Below, piece by piece: positions 36,123 to 44,574 of a stretch of 64,000 bases of DNA. The number at the start of each line of letters is the position of its first letter. Position 1 is the first letter of the stretch. The stretch is from PCRC01 sp040384665 (lineage in GTDB: Bacteria > Pseudomonadota > Gammaproteobacteria > Burkholderiales > Burkholderiaceae_C). The stretch lies in the NCBI GenBank assembly GCA_040384665.1, contig JAZKIY010000008.1, forward strand, positions 62,001 to 126,000, written 5' to 3'. The notes below the pieces were generated by a model. That model was not told the origin of the DNA. It was given only the letters and a program-made list of their open reading frames with translations, and did no database searches. A program made the translations under genes and the position numbers.

Positions 36123-39100
36123 ATGCAGTTGCCTGAAGTTGCCATCCGCCGCCCGGTGTTTGCCACCGTGCTGTCGCTGCTGGTGCTGCTGATTGGCCTG
36201 GTGGCCTACACCACGCTGCCGGTGCGCGAGTACCCGAAGATCGAAGAACCGGTGGTGACGGTGGAGACCCGTTTTGCCGGCGCCTCCAGCGAGGTGATCG
36301 AATCGCAGATCACCAAGGTGCTGGAAGACTCGCTGGCTGGCATTGAGGGGGTGGACGTCATCACCTCGGTCAGCCGCCAGGAGCAAAGCCAGATATCGAT
36401 CCGCTTCACCCTGAGCCGCAACCCCGACTCGGCGGCGGCCGATGTGCGCGACAAGGTCTCGCGGGTGCGCCAACGGCTGCCGCAGGACATTGACGAGCCG
36501 GTGATCGCCAAGGTGGAGGCCGACGCCTTCCCGGTGATCTGGATGGCCATCAGCTCCGACACCCATTCGGCCCTGGACCTGACCGACTTTGCCAACCGCC
36601 TCGCCAAGCCGGTGCTACAGACCGCGCCCGGTGCGTCCGACGTGCTGATCCGTGGCGAGCGCCGCTACGCGATGCGGATCGCGATTGACCCCGAGCGCCT
36701 GGCCGCCTACCGCCTCACCACGCAGGACGTGGAAGACGCGCTGCGCCGCAGCAACCTGGAGGTGCCCGCCGGGCGCATCGAAAGCCGGCAGCGCGAGTTC
36801 AACGTCACCGCCGCGACCGACCTGCAGACGCCGGCACAGTTCGGCCAGGTGGTGATCCGCACCGTCAATGGCCAGTCGGTGCGCATTGCCGACATTGCCA
36901 GGGTGGAACAGGGCCCGCTGAACGAACGCTCCAACGTGCGCCTCAACGGGCGCGACGCGATTGCGCTGGGTGTCATTGCCCAGGCCACCGCCAACCCGCT
37001 GGAACTCTCTGCCGGCGTGCGCAAGCTGCTGCCCCGGTTGCAGCAGGAGTTGCCGGCCGGCGTGCAGCTGGAACTGGCCAACGACAACTCGGTGTTCATC
37101 GACCGCTCCATCAAGGCGGTCTACCAGACCATTGCCGAAGCGGTGGTGCTGGTGGCGTTGGTGATCTTTGTGTTCCTGCGCACCTTCCGTGCGGCCATCA
37201 TCCCGCTGGTGACGATTCCGGTGAGCCTCATTGGCACCTTTGCGCTGATGGCGGTGATGGGCTTTTCCATCAACACGCTGACGCTGCTGGCGCTGGTGCT
37301 GGCCATCGGCCTGGTGGTGGACGACGCCATCGTGGTGCTGGAGAACATCTACCGCCACATCGAAGAAGGGCTGACACCGTTCCAGGCGGCCATCACCGGC
37401 GCGAAAGAGGTGGGCTTTGCGGTGGTGGCGATGACGCTCACGCTGGCCGCGGTGTTTGCGCCGCTGGCCTTCACGCCGGGCCGTACCGGCCGGCTGTTCA
37501 GCGAGTTCGCGCTGGCGCTGGCGGGCTCGGTGCTGGTGTCGGGCTTTGTGGCGCTGACGCTGTCGCCGATGATGTGCTCCAAGCTCCTCAAGCACAACCC
37601 CCAACCCTCGTGGTTCGACCGCTGGATGGAAGGCCGGCTGAACGCGCTGACCGACGCTTATGCGCGTGTGCTGCACTGGACGCTGGACCACCGCTGGCTG
37701 GTGGTGGCGGTGATGCTGGTGAGCGGCGCGGCCACCGCGGTGATGCTGGTGACCATCAAAAGCGAGCTGGCACCGCTGGAAGACCGGGGCGTGATTCTCA
37801 ATGTGATCAACGGCCCCGATGGCGCCACGCTGGACTACACCAACCGCTACGTCAACGAGCTGGAAAAAATCGCCCACGACTACCCGGAGTTCGACCGGGT
37901 CTTTGTGGTGGTGGGCGACCCCACCGTGGCGCAGGCCCGGGTCATCATGCGCACCAGACCGTGGGAAGAACGCAAGCGCACCACGCTGGAGATGGCGCGC
38001 GACATGGCGCCGCGTGTCTCGGGCCTGCCCGGCATTTCGGCCTATCCGGTGACGCCGCCGTCGCTGGGGCAGGGCTCGCGGGAGCGGCCGATCAACTTCG
38101 TCATCGTCACTTCGGAGAGCTACCAGAACCTGGCCACGGCGGTGCGCAACATGCAGGCCGAACTGGCCAAGAACCCCGGCTTTGTGCAGGTGGACACCGA
38201 CCTGCGCCTGAACAAACCCGAGATCAGCATGGCGGTGGACCGCGAGCGCGCGGCCGACCTGGGCGTGAGTGTGGAGGCGGTGGCACGGGCGGTGGAAACC
38301 ACGCTCGGCGGCCGGCTGGTGACCCGCTACAAGCGCGACGGCGAGCAGTACGACGTGGTGGTGCAGACCAATGCCAACAACCGCGCCACACCCGACGCCA
38401 TCGAGCAGATTTTTGTGCGCGGCAGCAAGGCCGGGGTGGAGTCGATGATCCCGCTGTCGGCGCTGGTCAGCCTCAAGGAGGTGGTGGTGCCGCGCGACCT
38501 GAACCACTTTGGCCAGCGGCGCTCGGCCTCCATCACCGCCAACCTGGCGCCCAACTACGCGCTGGGCGAGGCGCTGAAGTTCATGGACGCCACCGCCGCC
38601 AAGGTGCTGCAGCCCGGCTACGCGACCGACCTGAACGGCATCAGCCGCGAATTCCGCAACTCGTCGGGCTCGCTGGCAATCGTCTTCGTGCTGGCGCTGC
38701 TGTTCATCTTTCTGGTGCTGGCGGCGCAGTTCGAGAGCTTCATTGACCCGTTCGTCATCATGTTCAGCGTGCCGCTGTCGATGGCAGGGGCGCTGCTGGC
38801 GCTGAAGCTGACCGGGGGCACGCTCAACGTGTTCAGCCAGATTGGCCTGATCACGCTGGTGGGGCTGATCACCAAACACGGCATTTTGATTGTGGAGTTC
38901 GCCAACCAGCTGCGCGAACAGGGCATGGCGATGCGCGCGGCCATCCAGCAGTCCGCCGCCAAGCGCCTGCGGCCGATTTTGATGACCACCGGCGCCATGG
39001 TGCTGGGCTCGGTGCCGTTGGCGCTTGCCACCGGGGCCGGTGCCGAGAGCCGGCAACAAATCGGCTGGGTGATTGTGGGTGGCATGTCGCTCGGCACCTT

Positions 39101-39227
39101 GCTCACCATCTTTGTGGTGCCGACCATGTACACGCTGCTGGCGCGCCAACACGCGCCGGGTGCGATCAAGGAAGAAGCATTGCCTGCTGGCTCAGACGCG
39201 GCGCACGAGGTGATTCCGGCGAAGTGA
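36123..39227 (+). CDS. RND-family multidrug efflux permease
   Basis: 1034 residues, typical of HAE-1/MdtB-like transporters. Twelve transmembrane helices in two repeats, each with a large periplasmic loop. Helix 4 carries the proton-relay Asp pair in GLVVDDAIVVLENIYRH; the second half has GLITKHGILIVEFANQLRE and RPILMTTGAMVLGSVPLAL. Exports hydrophobic compounds with proton influx; the substrate is unknown. AGGAG precedes the ATG. Divergent from the binding protein gene, with no local repressor seen. Confidence 0.94.
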   Translation: MQLPEVAIRRPVFATVLSLLVLLIGLVAYTTLPVREYPKIEEPVVTVETRFAGASSEVIESQITKVLEDSLAGIEGVDVITSVSRQEQSQISIRFTLSRNPDSAAADVRDKVSRVRQRLPQDIDEPVIAKVEADAFPVIWMAISSDTHSALDLTDFANRLAKPVLQTAPGASDVLIRGERRYAMRIAIDPERLAAYRLTTQDVEDALRRSNLEVPAGRIESRQREFNVTAATDLQTPAQFGQVVIRTVNGQSVRIADIARVEQGPLNERSNVRLNGRDAIALGVIAQATANPLELSAGVRKLLPRLQQELPAGVQLELANDNSVFIDRSIKAVYQTIAEAVVLVALVIFVFLRTFRAAIIPLVTIPVSLIGTFALMAVMGFSINTLTLLALVLAIGLVVDDAIVVLENIYRHIEEGLTPFQAAITGAKEVGFAVVAMTLTLAAVFAPLAFTPGRTGRLFSEFALALAGSVLVSGFVALTLSPMMCSKLLKHNPQPSWFDRWMEGRLNALTDAYARVLHWTLDHRWLVVAVMLVSGAATAVMLVTIKSELAPLEDRGVILNVINGPDGATLDYTNRYVNELEKIAHDYPEFDRVFVVVGDPTVAQARVIMRTRPWEERKRTTLEMARDMAPRVSGLPGISAYPVTPPSLGQGSRERPINFVIVTSESYQNLATAVRNMQAELAKNPGFVQVDTDLRLNKPEISMAVDRERAADLGVSVEAVARAVETTLGGRLVTRYKRDGEQYDVVVQTNANNRATPDAIEQIFVRGSKAGVESMIPLSALVSLKEVVVPRDLNHFGQRRSASITANLAPNYALGEALKFMDATAAKVLQPGYATDLNGISREFRNSSGSLAIVFVLALLFIFLVLAAQFESFIDPFVIMFSVPLSMAGALLALKLTGGTLNVFSQIGLITLVGLITKHGILIVEFANQLREQGMAMRAAIQQSAAKRLRPILMTTGAMVLGSVPLALATGAGAESRQQIGWVIVGGMSLGTLLTIFVVPTMYTLLARQHAPGAIKEEALPAGSDAAHEVIPAK

Positions 39228-39245
39228 CGCGAGCGCCAGAATGGG

Positions 39246-39331
39246 GTTTCGCTGCCGGGCCGCCCCAAGGCGAAATGCGGCCCCTCGGGGGCAGGGCGCT
39301 ACACGCAGTGAGCAACCGTGGGGCTTTAGAT
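39246..39331. repeat. GC-rich structured dispersed repeat, copy 1
   Basis: Aligns over about 85 bases with the copy at 41400-41486, sharing CCGGGCCGCCCCAAG, GCGGCCCC and CTACACGCAGTGAGC. Outer arms TTTCGC (39247-39252) and GCGAAA (39270-39275) pair; alternatively GGGCCGC (39257-39263) pairs with GCGGCCC (39277-39283). It lies between the convergent RND permease and moeA genes. No T-tract follows. Confidence 0.8.
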
Positions 39332-40717
39332 CGCGCCGTCAAACATCATCACGTCGACTTCCTCGCCTGCAGCGACGTTGCCCTGCGCGTGGTGCAACAC
39401 CACCAGCCCATTGCCCTGCACCATGGAGCTCAGCACGCCCGAGCCCTGGTTGCCGGTGGTGCGCACTTCGAGTGTGCCGTCGGCGGTGGTGACCACGGTG
39501 CCACGTTGGTACTCGGTGCGGCCAGGTTTCTTGCGCAGGGCTTCCACGCTGCGGGCGCGCAGCAGCGGCAGCGGCGGGGCGTGGCTGCCCATCATCCGCA
39601 GCAATGCGGGGCGCACAAAGGCCAGAAAAGTCACCATCACTGCCACCGGGTTGCCGGGCAGGCCAAAGAGGATGGCGCTACTGTTTTCATAGCTAACTTT
39701 TGAGGTTTCACTAGCGCTTGGTGCCGATTTGGCTTGAAGTTCGCCAGAAATGGCCTCGGCAGGGCTGTTGGGGGGCATTTCAGCCGTGTTTTTGGCAATC
39801 CGGCCCACCGCCATCGGCCGGCCGGGGCGCATGGCAATGCGCCAGAAGGCCACGCCACCGACGTTGCCGGCGAGCTTTTTCATCATCGCCTTGGTGTAGT
39901 CGGCCTCACCCACGCTGACACCACCGCTGGTGATGATGGCGTCGGCCTCGCGGGCGGCGCGGGTGAAGGCGGCTTCCAGTTGCGCCGGGTCGTCACGCAC
40001 CACGCCCATGTCCAGCACCTCCACACCGAGGCGGGTCAGCAGGCCGTAGACGGTGTAGCGGTTGCTGTCGTACACCGCGCCTTCGCGCGGCGCTTCGCCC
40101 AGGCTCAGAATCTCGTCGCCGGTGGAAAAGTAGGCCACGCGCAGCCGGCGGACCACCGCCACCGCGGGCAGGCCCAGGCTGGCCAGCAGGCCCAGCGCGG
40201 CGGGGCCGAGCCGTTCGCCGCGCGGCAGGGCCACACTGCCTTGCATCAGGTCTTCGCCGCAGTGGCGGCGGTTGTCGCCGCGCTGCAGCAGGTCGGGCGG
40301 GATAGTGACCTGCTCGCCGCTGGTTTGGGCGAATTCGAGCGGCAGCACCGTGTCCAGCCCGGCGGGCATGATGGCGCCGGTCATCACCTTCACGCATTGC
40401 CCGGCCTGTGCCTGACCAGCCCAGGCCTTGCCCGCGAAGGCGGTGCCGGCCAGGGTGAGGGTGAGGGGGCTGCCCGGCCGCAGTGCCATGCCGTCAAAGG
40501 CGTAGCCGTCCATCGCCGAGTTGTCGTGTGGCGGCACGCTGACGGGGGAGACCACGTCGCTGGCCAGCACGCGGCCCAGGGCGTCAAAAATGCCGACCTG
40601 CTCGACCTCGGTCACCGGTTCCACCAACCGCGACAGGAAGTCGTTGACCGCTGAGGCGCTCAGCGCCTGCGGGTCGTAGCCCTGCAACTCGGCTGCAATC
40701 TGCTCAATCGTTTTCAT
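39326..40717 (-). CDS. moeA: Molybdopterin molybdotransferase MoeA
   Basis: 463 residues, about 40-50 more than usual. Inserts molybdate (or tungstate in some homologues) into adenylylated molybdopterin. Seen: VSPVSVPPHDNSAMDGYAFD, PAGLDTVLPLE, FSTGDEILSLGEAP, DSNRYTVYGLL, ITSGGVSVGEADYTK and LFGLPGNPVAVMVTF. Between GRPMAVGRI and the FGLPGNPVA motif, which are normally almost adjacent, lies an extra stretch (about 313-350) of low complexity (Ala/Ser/Glu/Asn-rich), much of it encoded by a dispersed element. The reading frame is kept and catalytic motifs on both sides are intact. Follows mobA and moaA on the same strand. Confidence 0.94.
   Translation of the reverse strand: MKTIEQIAAELQGYDPQALSASAVNDFLSRLVEPVTEVEQVGIFDALGRVLASDVVSPVSVPPHDNSAMDGYAFDGMALRPGSPLTLTLAGTAFAGKAWAGQAQAGQCVKVMTGAIMPAGLDTVLPLEFAQTSGEQVTIPPDLLQRGDNRRHCGEDLMQGSVALPRGERLGPAALGLLASLGLPAVAVVRRLRVAYFSTGDEILSLGEAPREGAVYDSNRYTVYGLLTRLGVEVLDMGVVRDDPAQLEAAFTRAAREADAIITSGGVSVGEADYTKAMMKKLAGNVGGVAFWRIAMRPGRPMAVGRIAKNTAEMPPNSPAEAISGELQAKSAPSASETSKVSYENSSAILFGLPGNPVAVMVTFLAFVRPALLRMMGSHAPPLPLLRARSVEALRKKPGRTEYQRGTVVTTADGTLEVRTTGNQGSGVLSSMVQGNGLVVLHHAQGNVAAGEEVDVMMFDGAI
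39674..39732 (-). repeat. AT-rich dispersed element, copy inside moeA
   Basis: Read on the minus strand it begins GCCAAATCGGCACCAAGCGC and continues through TAGTGAAACC and GTTAGCTATGAAAACAGTAGC. It is the same length (57 bases) as the plus-strand copy at 50400-50456 and matches it without gaps at CCAAAT, GGC, TAGTG, GCTAT and AGTAGC. It encodes about 20 in-frame residues of MoeA. Confidence 0.75.
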
Positions 40718-40762
40718 GCGCGGATTGTGCCGCGTTCGCGGGCCACCCCAGGCACGCGCTGT

Positions 40763-41374
40763 TCAGGGGCGTTCGAGCTGCTGCAACTCAGCCAGGGTGT
40801 TGGCGTTGACAAAAGCGCGCGGGTCGTCGCCCGGCGCGTCAAACGGCACCAGCACGGTGGCGTGCTGCGCGGTCCAGGCGTCGATCTTGCGGCCGCCGCC
40901 CTGGGTGAAGCGCACCAGGCTTTCCAGCAGGTCGGTGCGCAGCAGGCAAAACACCGGCTGGGCGCGCAGCTGGCCGTCGTCTTCGCGGGCGGCCACCATG
41001 GCAATGTCGGCGTTGTCACGCGCCAGCGCTTCGACCAGGCGCGGCACCAGGTCGAGCGGGAACAGCGGTGAGTCGCACGGCACGGTGGCCAGCCACGGCG
41101 TTTCGCTGTGTTCCAGCGCCGTCAAGAAACCGGCCAGCGGCCCCGCGTAGTCCGACAGGCTGTCTGGCCAGACCGGCACACCAAACGACTCGTAGGCGGC
41201 CAGGTTGCGGTTGGCGTTCACCATGCAGTGCCCCACCTGCAACTGCAGCCGCATCAGCGCGTTCAGCGCCAGCGGCATGCCGTTGAAGTTCTGCAGGCCT
41301 TTGTCGACGCCGCCCATGCGGGAGCCCCGGCCACCGGCCAACACGACGCCGGTGATGTCTTGTGGGTTGATCAT
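40763..41374 (-). CDS. mobA: Molybdenum cofactor guanylyltransferase MobA
   Basis: 203 residues. Nucleotidyltransferase signature VVLAGGRGSRMGGVDKGLQ, the DYAGPLAGFLTALE loop and VPCDSPLFPLDLV. Attaches GMP to Mo-molybdopterin to give the bis-MGD cofactor of DMSO-reductase-family enzymes; AOR-type tungsten enzymes do not need this step, so other molybdoenzymes must be encoded elsewhere in the genome. The ATG at 41374 precedes MINPQDITGV; an earlier in-frame start overlaps a dispersed repeat and is unlikely. Confidence 0.93.
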   Translation of the reverse strand: MINPQDITGVVLAGGRGSRMGGVDKGLQNFNGMPLALNALMRLQLQVGHCMVNANRNLAAYESFGVPVWPDSLSDYAGPLAGFLTALEHSETPWLATVPCDSPLFPLDLVPRLVEALARDNADIAMVAAREDDGQLRAQPVFCLLRTDLLESLVRFTQGGGRKIDAWTAQHATVLVPFDAPGDDPRAFVNANTLAELQQLERP

Positions 41375-41399
41375 CTCAGGTACGAATAGAGAGGTTCGG

Positions 41400-41486
41400 G
41401 TTCCGACGCCGGGCCGCCCCAAGTCGGAACGCGGCCCCCTCAGGGCGCAGAGAGCTACACGCAGTGAGCGAATGTGGGGGCCACAC
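41400..41486. repeat. GC-rich structured dispersed repeat, copy 2
   Basis: Second copy of the element at 39246-39331. Outer arms GTTCCGA (41400-41406) and TCGGAAC (41424-41430) pair perfectly, although both differ from the copy 1 arms, while the enclosed CGCCGGGCCGCCCCAAG is almost unchanged. The alternative GGGCCGC/GCGGCCC stem (41411-41417, 41431-41437) is also kept. It sits between moaA and mobA within the minus-strand operon. Confidence 0.8.
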
Positions 41487-41487
41487 C

Positions 41488-42648
41488 CTAGCCACCGATG
41501 TAGCTCATTTCAACGCGCCGTCCGCCCGTGCCAGTGTCTGGGGCCATGCTGGCACGCAGCTCCGAGTAGCGGTCGCCCCGGCCCTGCCAGATGTGGCCAA
41601 TGGCAGAGGCCAGCAGTGCGTCGCTGTCTTGCCCGGCGGGCACGTCGCGGATCAGGCTGCGCAGGTCGTAGCCTTTTTCGGCAAACAAACACAGGTAGAG
41701 CTTGCCTTCGGTGGAGAGCCTGGCCCGGTTGCAGTCGCTGCAGAAGGCCTGGGTCACACTGCTGATCACGCCCACTTCGCCCAGCGCCGGGTCGTGCTGG
41801 CCATCGGCGCCGGCGTAGCCCCAGCGCTCGGCGGTTTCGCCGGGCGCTGAAGGGTCAAGCTGTACAAGGGGCAGTTCCGCGTGGATCAGTTTCACCACCT
41901 CTGCCGAGGGCAGCACCTCGTCCATGCGCCAGCCGTTGGTGGCACCGACGTCCATGTACTCAATGAATCGGAGCACGATGCCGGTGCCCTGGAAATAGCG
42001 CGCCATCGGCAAAATCTCGTGCTCGTTGGTGCCACGCTTGACCACCATGTTGACCTTGATCGGGCCGAGCCCAGCGTCGCGTGCGGCTTCAATGCCCTTG
42101 AGCACGTCTTGCACCGGGAAGTCGACGTCGTTCATGCTGCGGAACACCGCGTCGTCCAGCCCGTCGAGGCTCACCGTCACGCGCTGCAGGCCGGCGGCCT
42201 TCAGCGCCTTGGCCTTGCGCGCCAGCAGCGAGCCGTTGGTGGTGAGCGTGATGTCCAGCGGCTGGCCGTCCACCGTGCGCAGCGCGGCCAGTTGTTCGAT
42301 CAGCAGTTCCAGGTTCTTGCGCAGCAGGGGTTCGCCACCGGTCAGGCGGATTTTTTTCACGCCGTGGGCAATGAACACTTTGGCCACACGGGTGATTTCT
42401 TCAAAGCTCAGCAGCGAACTGTGTGGCAGGTAGGGGTAGTCCTTGTCGAAAATCTCTTTCGGCATGCAGTAGCTGCAGCGGAAATTGCAGCGGTCGGTCA
42501 CGCTGATGCGCAGGTCGCTCAGGGGGCGGCCCAGCGTGTCGGCCAGCAGGCCGTTGGGCCGGACCAACTGGTCCGGCAGGAAGGCGGCCGGGGGCGTGGC
42601 GAAGCCGGCATGGCGCTGGTCAACCAAAGGAATAACACGTTCTGACAT
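41488..42648 (-). CDS. moaA: GTP 3',8-cyclase MoaA
   Basis: 386 residues. Radical-SAM enzyme for the first step of molybdopterin synthesis. N-terminal cluster ligands Cys54, Cys58, Cys61 (DRCNFRCSYC), then TGGEPLLRKNLELLI, and a C-terminal [4Fe-4S] site in FCSDCNRARLS with a further Cys in LYLCLFA. Ends with the conserved double glycine (MSYIGG). An N-terminal extension of about 40 residues precedes the core. The ATG at 42648 is the best start. Heads the moaA-mobA-moeA gene set. Confidence 0.96.
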   Translation of the reverse strand: MSERVIPLVDQRHAGFATPPAAFLPDQLVRPNGLLADTLGRPLSDLRISVTDRCNFRCSYCMPKEIFDKDYPYLPHSSLLSFEEITRVAKVFIAHGVKKIRLTGGEPLLRKNLELLIEQLAALRTVDGQPLDITLTTNGSLLARKAKALKAAGLQRVTVSLDGLDDAVFRSMNDVDFPVQDVLKGIEAARDAGLGPIKVNMVVKRGTNEHEILPMARYFQGTGIVLRFIEYMDVGATNGWRMDEVLPSAEVVKLIHAELPLVQLDPSAPGETAERWGYAGADGQHDPALGEVGVISSVTQAFCSDCNRARLSTEGKLYLCLFAEKGYDLRSLIRDVPAGQDSDALLASAIGHIWQGRGDRYSELRASMAPDTGTGGRRVEMSYIGG

Positions 42649-42746
42649 GACCGTATTGTCCACTGACGGCGCCCAACGCGTCAGTGGTGCTTTTACCGAG
42701 CAGACAAATGGCCGTATGCGGGCAAAGTTCACACACTGGCGGTAGC

Positions 42747-43286
42747 ATGCGGTCCATGGATTTGCACCCCCACCGTTACACCCGCATGGCCATGCTGCTG
42801 CACTGGCTGCTGGCCGTGGCCATTGTGGTCAGCTTTGTGGTCGGCTTGCAGATGGTGGACATGAAGATGTCGGTGCTGCGCCTGAAGCTGTTCAACTGGC
42901 ACAAGTGGGCCGGTATCTGCATCCTCACCCTGTCTGCCGTGCGGTTGCTGTGGCGCCTGACGCACCAACCACCGGCCAACCTGCCCATGCCCCTGTGGCA
43001 GCAGCGTGCGGCGCACGCCACCCATGTGCTGCTGTACGCCTTGTTTTTTGCCACACCGCTGATGGGCTGGGCCTACAGCTCGGCGGCGGGTTTCCCCATT
43101 GTGCTGTTCGGCGTGCTGCCATTGCCCGATTTCGTGAGCCCCAGCAAGGAACTGGCCGAGGCCCTGAAGCCGTGGCACGGCGTGCTGGCCAAGACCCTGG
43201 CGGCGCTGGTCCTGCTGCATGTGGTCGGCGCGCTGAAGCACCACTTCATTGACCGCGACGGCCTGATTCGGCGGATGTGGTCCTGA
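42747..43286 (+). CDS. Cytochrome b561 family protein
   Basis: 179 residues, four transmembrane segments with haem-ligand histidines in MLLHWLLAVAI, NWHKWAGI, HATHVLLYALF and KPWHGVLAKTL/VLLHVVGALKHH. Di-haem membrane electron carrier of the CybB type. It precedes two YceI genes, a frequent association whose purpose is not settled but may involve quinone or isoprenoid redox. ATG codons at 42747 and 42756 are both possible. Confidence 0.88.
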   Translation: MRSMDLHPHRYTRMAMLLHWLLAVAIVVSFVVGLQMVDMKMSVLRLKLFNWHKWAGICILTLSAVRLLWRLTHQPPANLPMPLWQQRAAHATHVLLYALFFATPLMGWAYSSAAGFPIVLFGVLPLPDFVSPSKELAEALKPWHGVLAKTLAALVLLHVVGALKHHFIDRDGLIRRMWS

Positions 43287-43341
43287 AAGGGAACCTGCCG
43301 GGCCGCCGGCGCTCCATCTCTTTTTGACTGTGAGAATTTCG

Positions 43342-43899
43342 ATGCGAAACCCCTGGATTCTGATGGTCGGCCTGCTGCTGGCCGCCGGTGTGCACGCCCA
43401 GCAGAAGCTGGTGCCGGCGCAAAGCGAGATTGTTTTTGTGAGCAAGCAGATGGGGGTGCCTGTAGAGGGCAAATTCACCCGTTTCGACGCTCAGATCGCC
43501 TTTGACCCCAAAAAGCCCGAGGCCGGCAAGGCCGCCTTCAGCATCGACCTGGCCAGCGCCAACCTGGGCTCGGCCGAGACCGAAACCGAGCTCAAGCAGC
43601 CCGGCTGGTTCAACAGCGCCAAAGTGCCGCAGGCCACTTTTGCATCAACCGGCATGAAGGCGCTGGGCGGCGGCAAGTTCGAGATCGCCGGCAAGCTCAC
43701 CATCAAGGGCGTCACCAGGGACGTGGTGGTTCCCGCCACGCTGGTGCAGGCGGGCGCCAACACCACCGCGACCGGCAGTTTCACCATCAAGCGCAACGAT
43801 TTCAAGATTGGCGAAGGCGAGTGGAACGACGTGTCCATCGTTGCCAACGAGGTGGCGGTGCGTTTCAAGCTCGCACTCACCGGCGTGGCCGCGCTGTAG
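43342..43899 (+). CDS. YceI-family periplasmic protein
   Basis: 185 residues. Signal peptide (about 1-19, LMVGLLLAAGVHAQ), then a lipocalin-like barrel: VPAQSEIVFVSKQMGVPVEG, FDAQIAFDPKKPEAGKA, LKQPGWFNSAKVPQATF and GKLTIKGVTRDVVVP. YceI proteins bind polyisoprenoid lipids such as ubiquinone-8. It lies 55 bases after the cytochrome b561 gene and 42 before a second YceI gene; the two are only distantly similar. Confidence 0.9.
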   Translation: MRNPWILMVGLLLAAGVHAQQKLVPAQSEIVFVSKQMGVPVEGKFTRFDAQIAFDPKKPEAGKAAFSIDLASANLGSAETETELKQPGWFNSAKVPQATFASTGMKALGGGKFEIAGKLTIKGVTRDVVVPATLVQAGANTTATGSFTIKRNDFKIGEGEWNDVSIVANEVAVRFKLALTGVAAL

Positions 43900-43941
43900 C
43901 GGCCCGCCCTTTCTGTTTTTTACCCCGAAGGAGAGCAACCT

Positions 43942-44511
43942 GTGATCAAACCCCTCGCACTGGGCCTGGCCCTGTCGTCGCTGGCCGTGGCCGCATCGGC
44001 GCAACCGGCAACCTACGCCATCGAACCGACCCATACATTCGTGACCTTCGAGGCGCTGCACATCGGCACCTCCACCAGCCGTGGCCGTTTCGACAAGAAG
44101 GAAGGCACCGTCACGTTCGACAAGGCCGGCAAAACTGGCAAGGTGGACCTGACCATCGAGACCGGCTCCATCAACACCGGCACCGGCCCGTTCGACGGCC
44201 ACCTGAAGGGCAAGGATTTTTTCAATTCCGCTGAATTTCCCACCGCCCGTTTTGTGGGTGACAAGTTCACATTCGCCGGCGACAAGGTCACGGCCGTGGA
44301 AGGCCAGCTGACGCTGCTGGGCAAAACCCTGCCCGTGACGCTCAAGGCCAGCGGCTTCAACTGCTACGACAACCCGCGCCTGAAGCGCGAAGTGTGTGGC
44401 GGTGATTTCGACACCACCATCGCCCGCAGCCAGTGGGGCATGACCTATGGCCTGCCCAGCATCCCCGACAACATCCGCCTGCTGATCCAGGTGGAGGCGA
44501 TCAAGCAATAG
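43942..44511 (+). CDS. YceI-family periplasmic protein (second copy)
   Basis: 189 residues, GTG start at 43942 with AAGGAG ahead. Signal peptide (about 1-20, ending SAQPA), then IEPTHTFVTFEALHIGTSTS, KDFFNSAEFPTARFVGDKF and GQLTLLGKTLPVTLKA. The end matches the polyisoprenoid-binding subgroup with CYDNPRLKREVCGGDF, whose two cysteines may form a disulfide. Terminates the b561-YceI-YceI unit, followed by a bidirectional terminator. Confidence 0.9.
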   Translation: MIKPLALGLALSSLAVAASAQPATYAIEPTHTFVTFEALHIGTSTSRGRFDKKEGTVTFDKAGKTGKVDLTIETGSINTGTGPFDGHLKGKDFFNSAEFPTARFVGDKFTFAGDKVTAVEGQLTLLGKTLPVTLKASGFNCYDNPRLKREVCGGDFDTTIARSQWGMTYGLPSIPDNIRLLIQVEAIKQ

Positions 44512-44529
44512 CAAGCCGCCGCCGCGCGC

Positions 44530-44559
44530 AAAAAAGCCGCCTGCTCGGGCGGCTTTTTT
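44530..44559. terminator. Bidirectional intrinsic terminator
   Basis: AAAAAAGCCGCC-tgctcg-GGCGGCTTTTTT between the convergent YceI and metal-dependent hydrolase genes. Confidence 0.9.
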
Positions 44560-44574
44560 CATGGAAAAAGAAGA

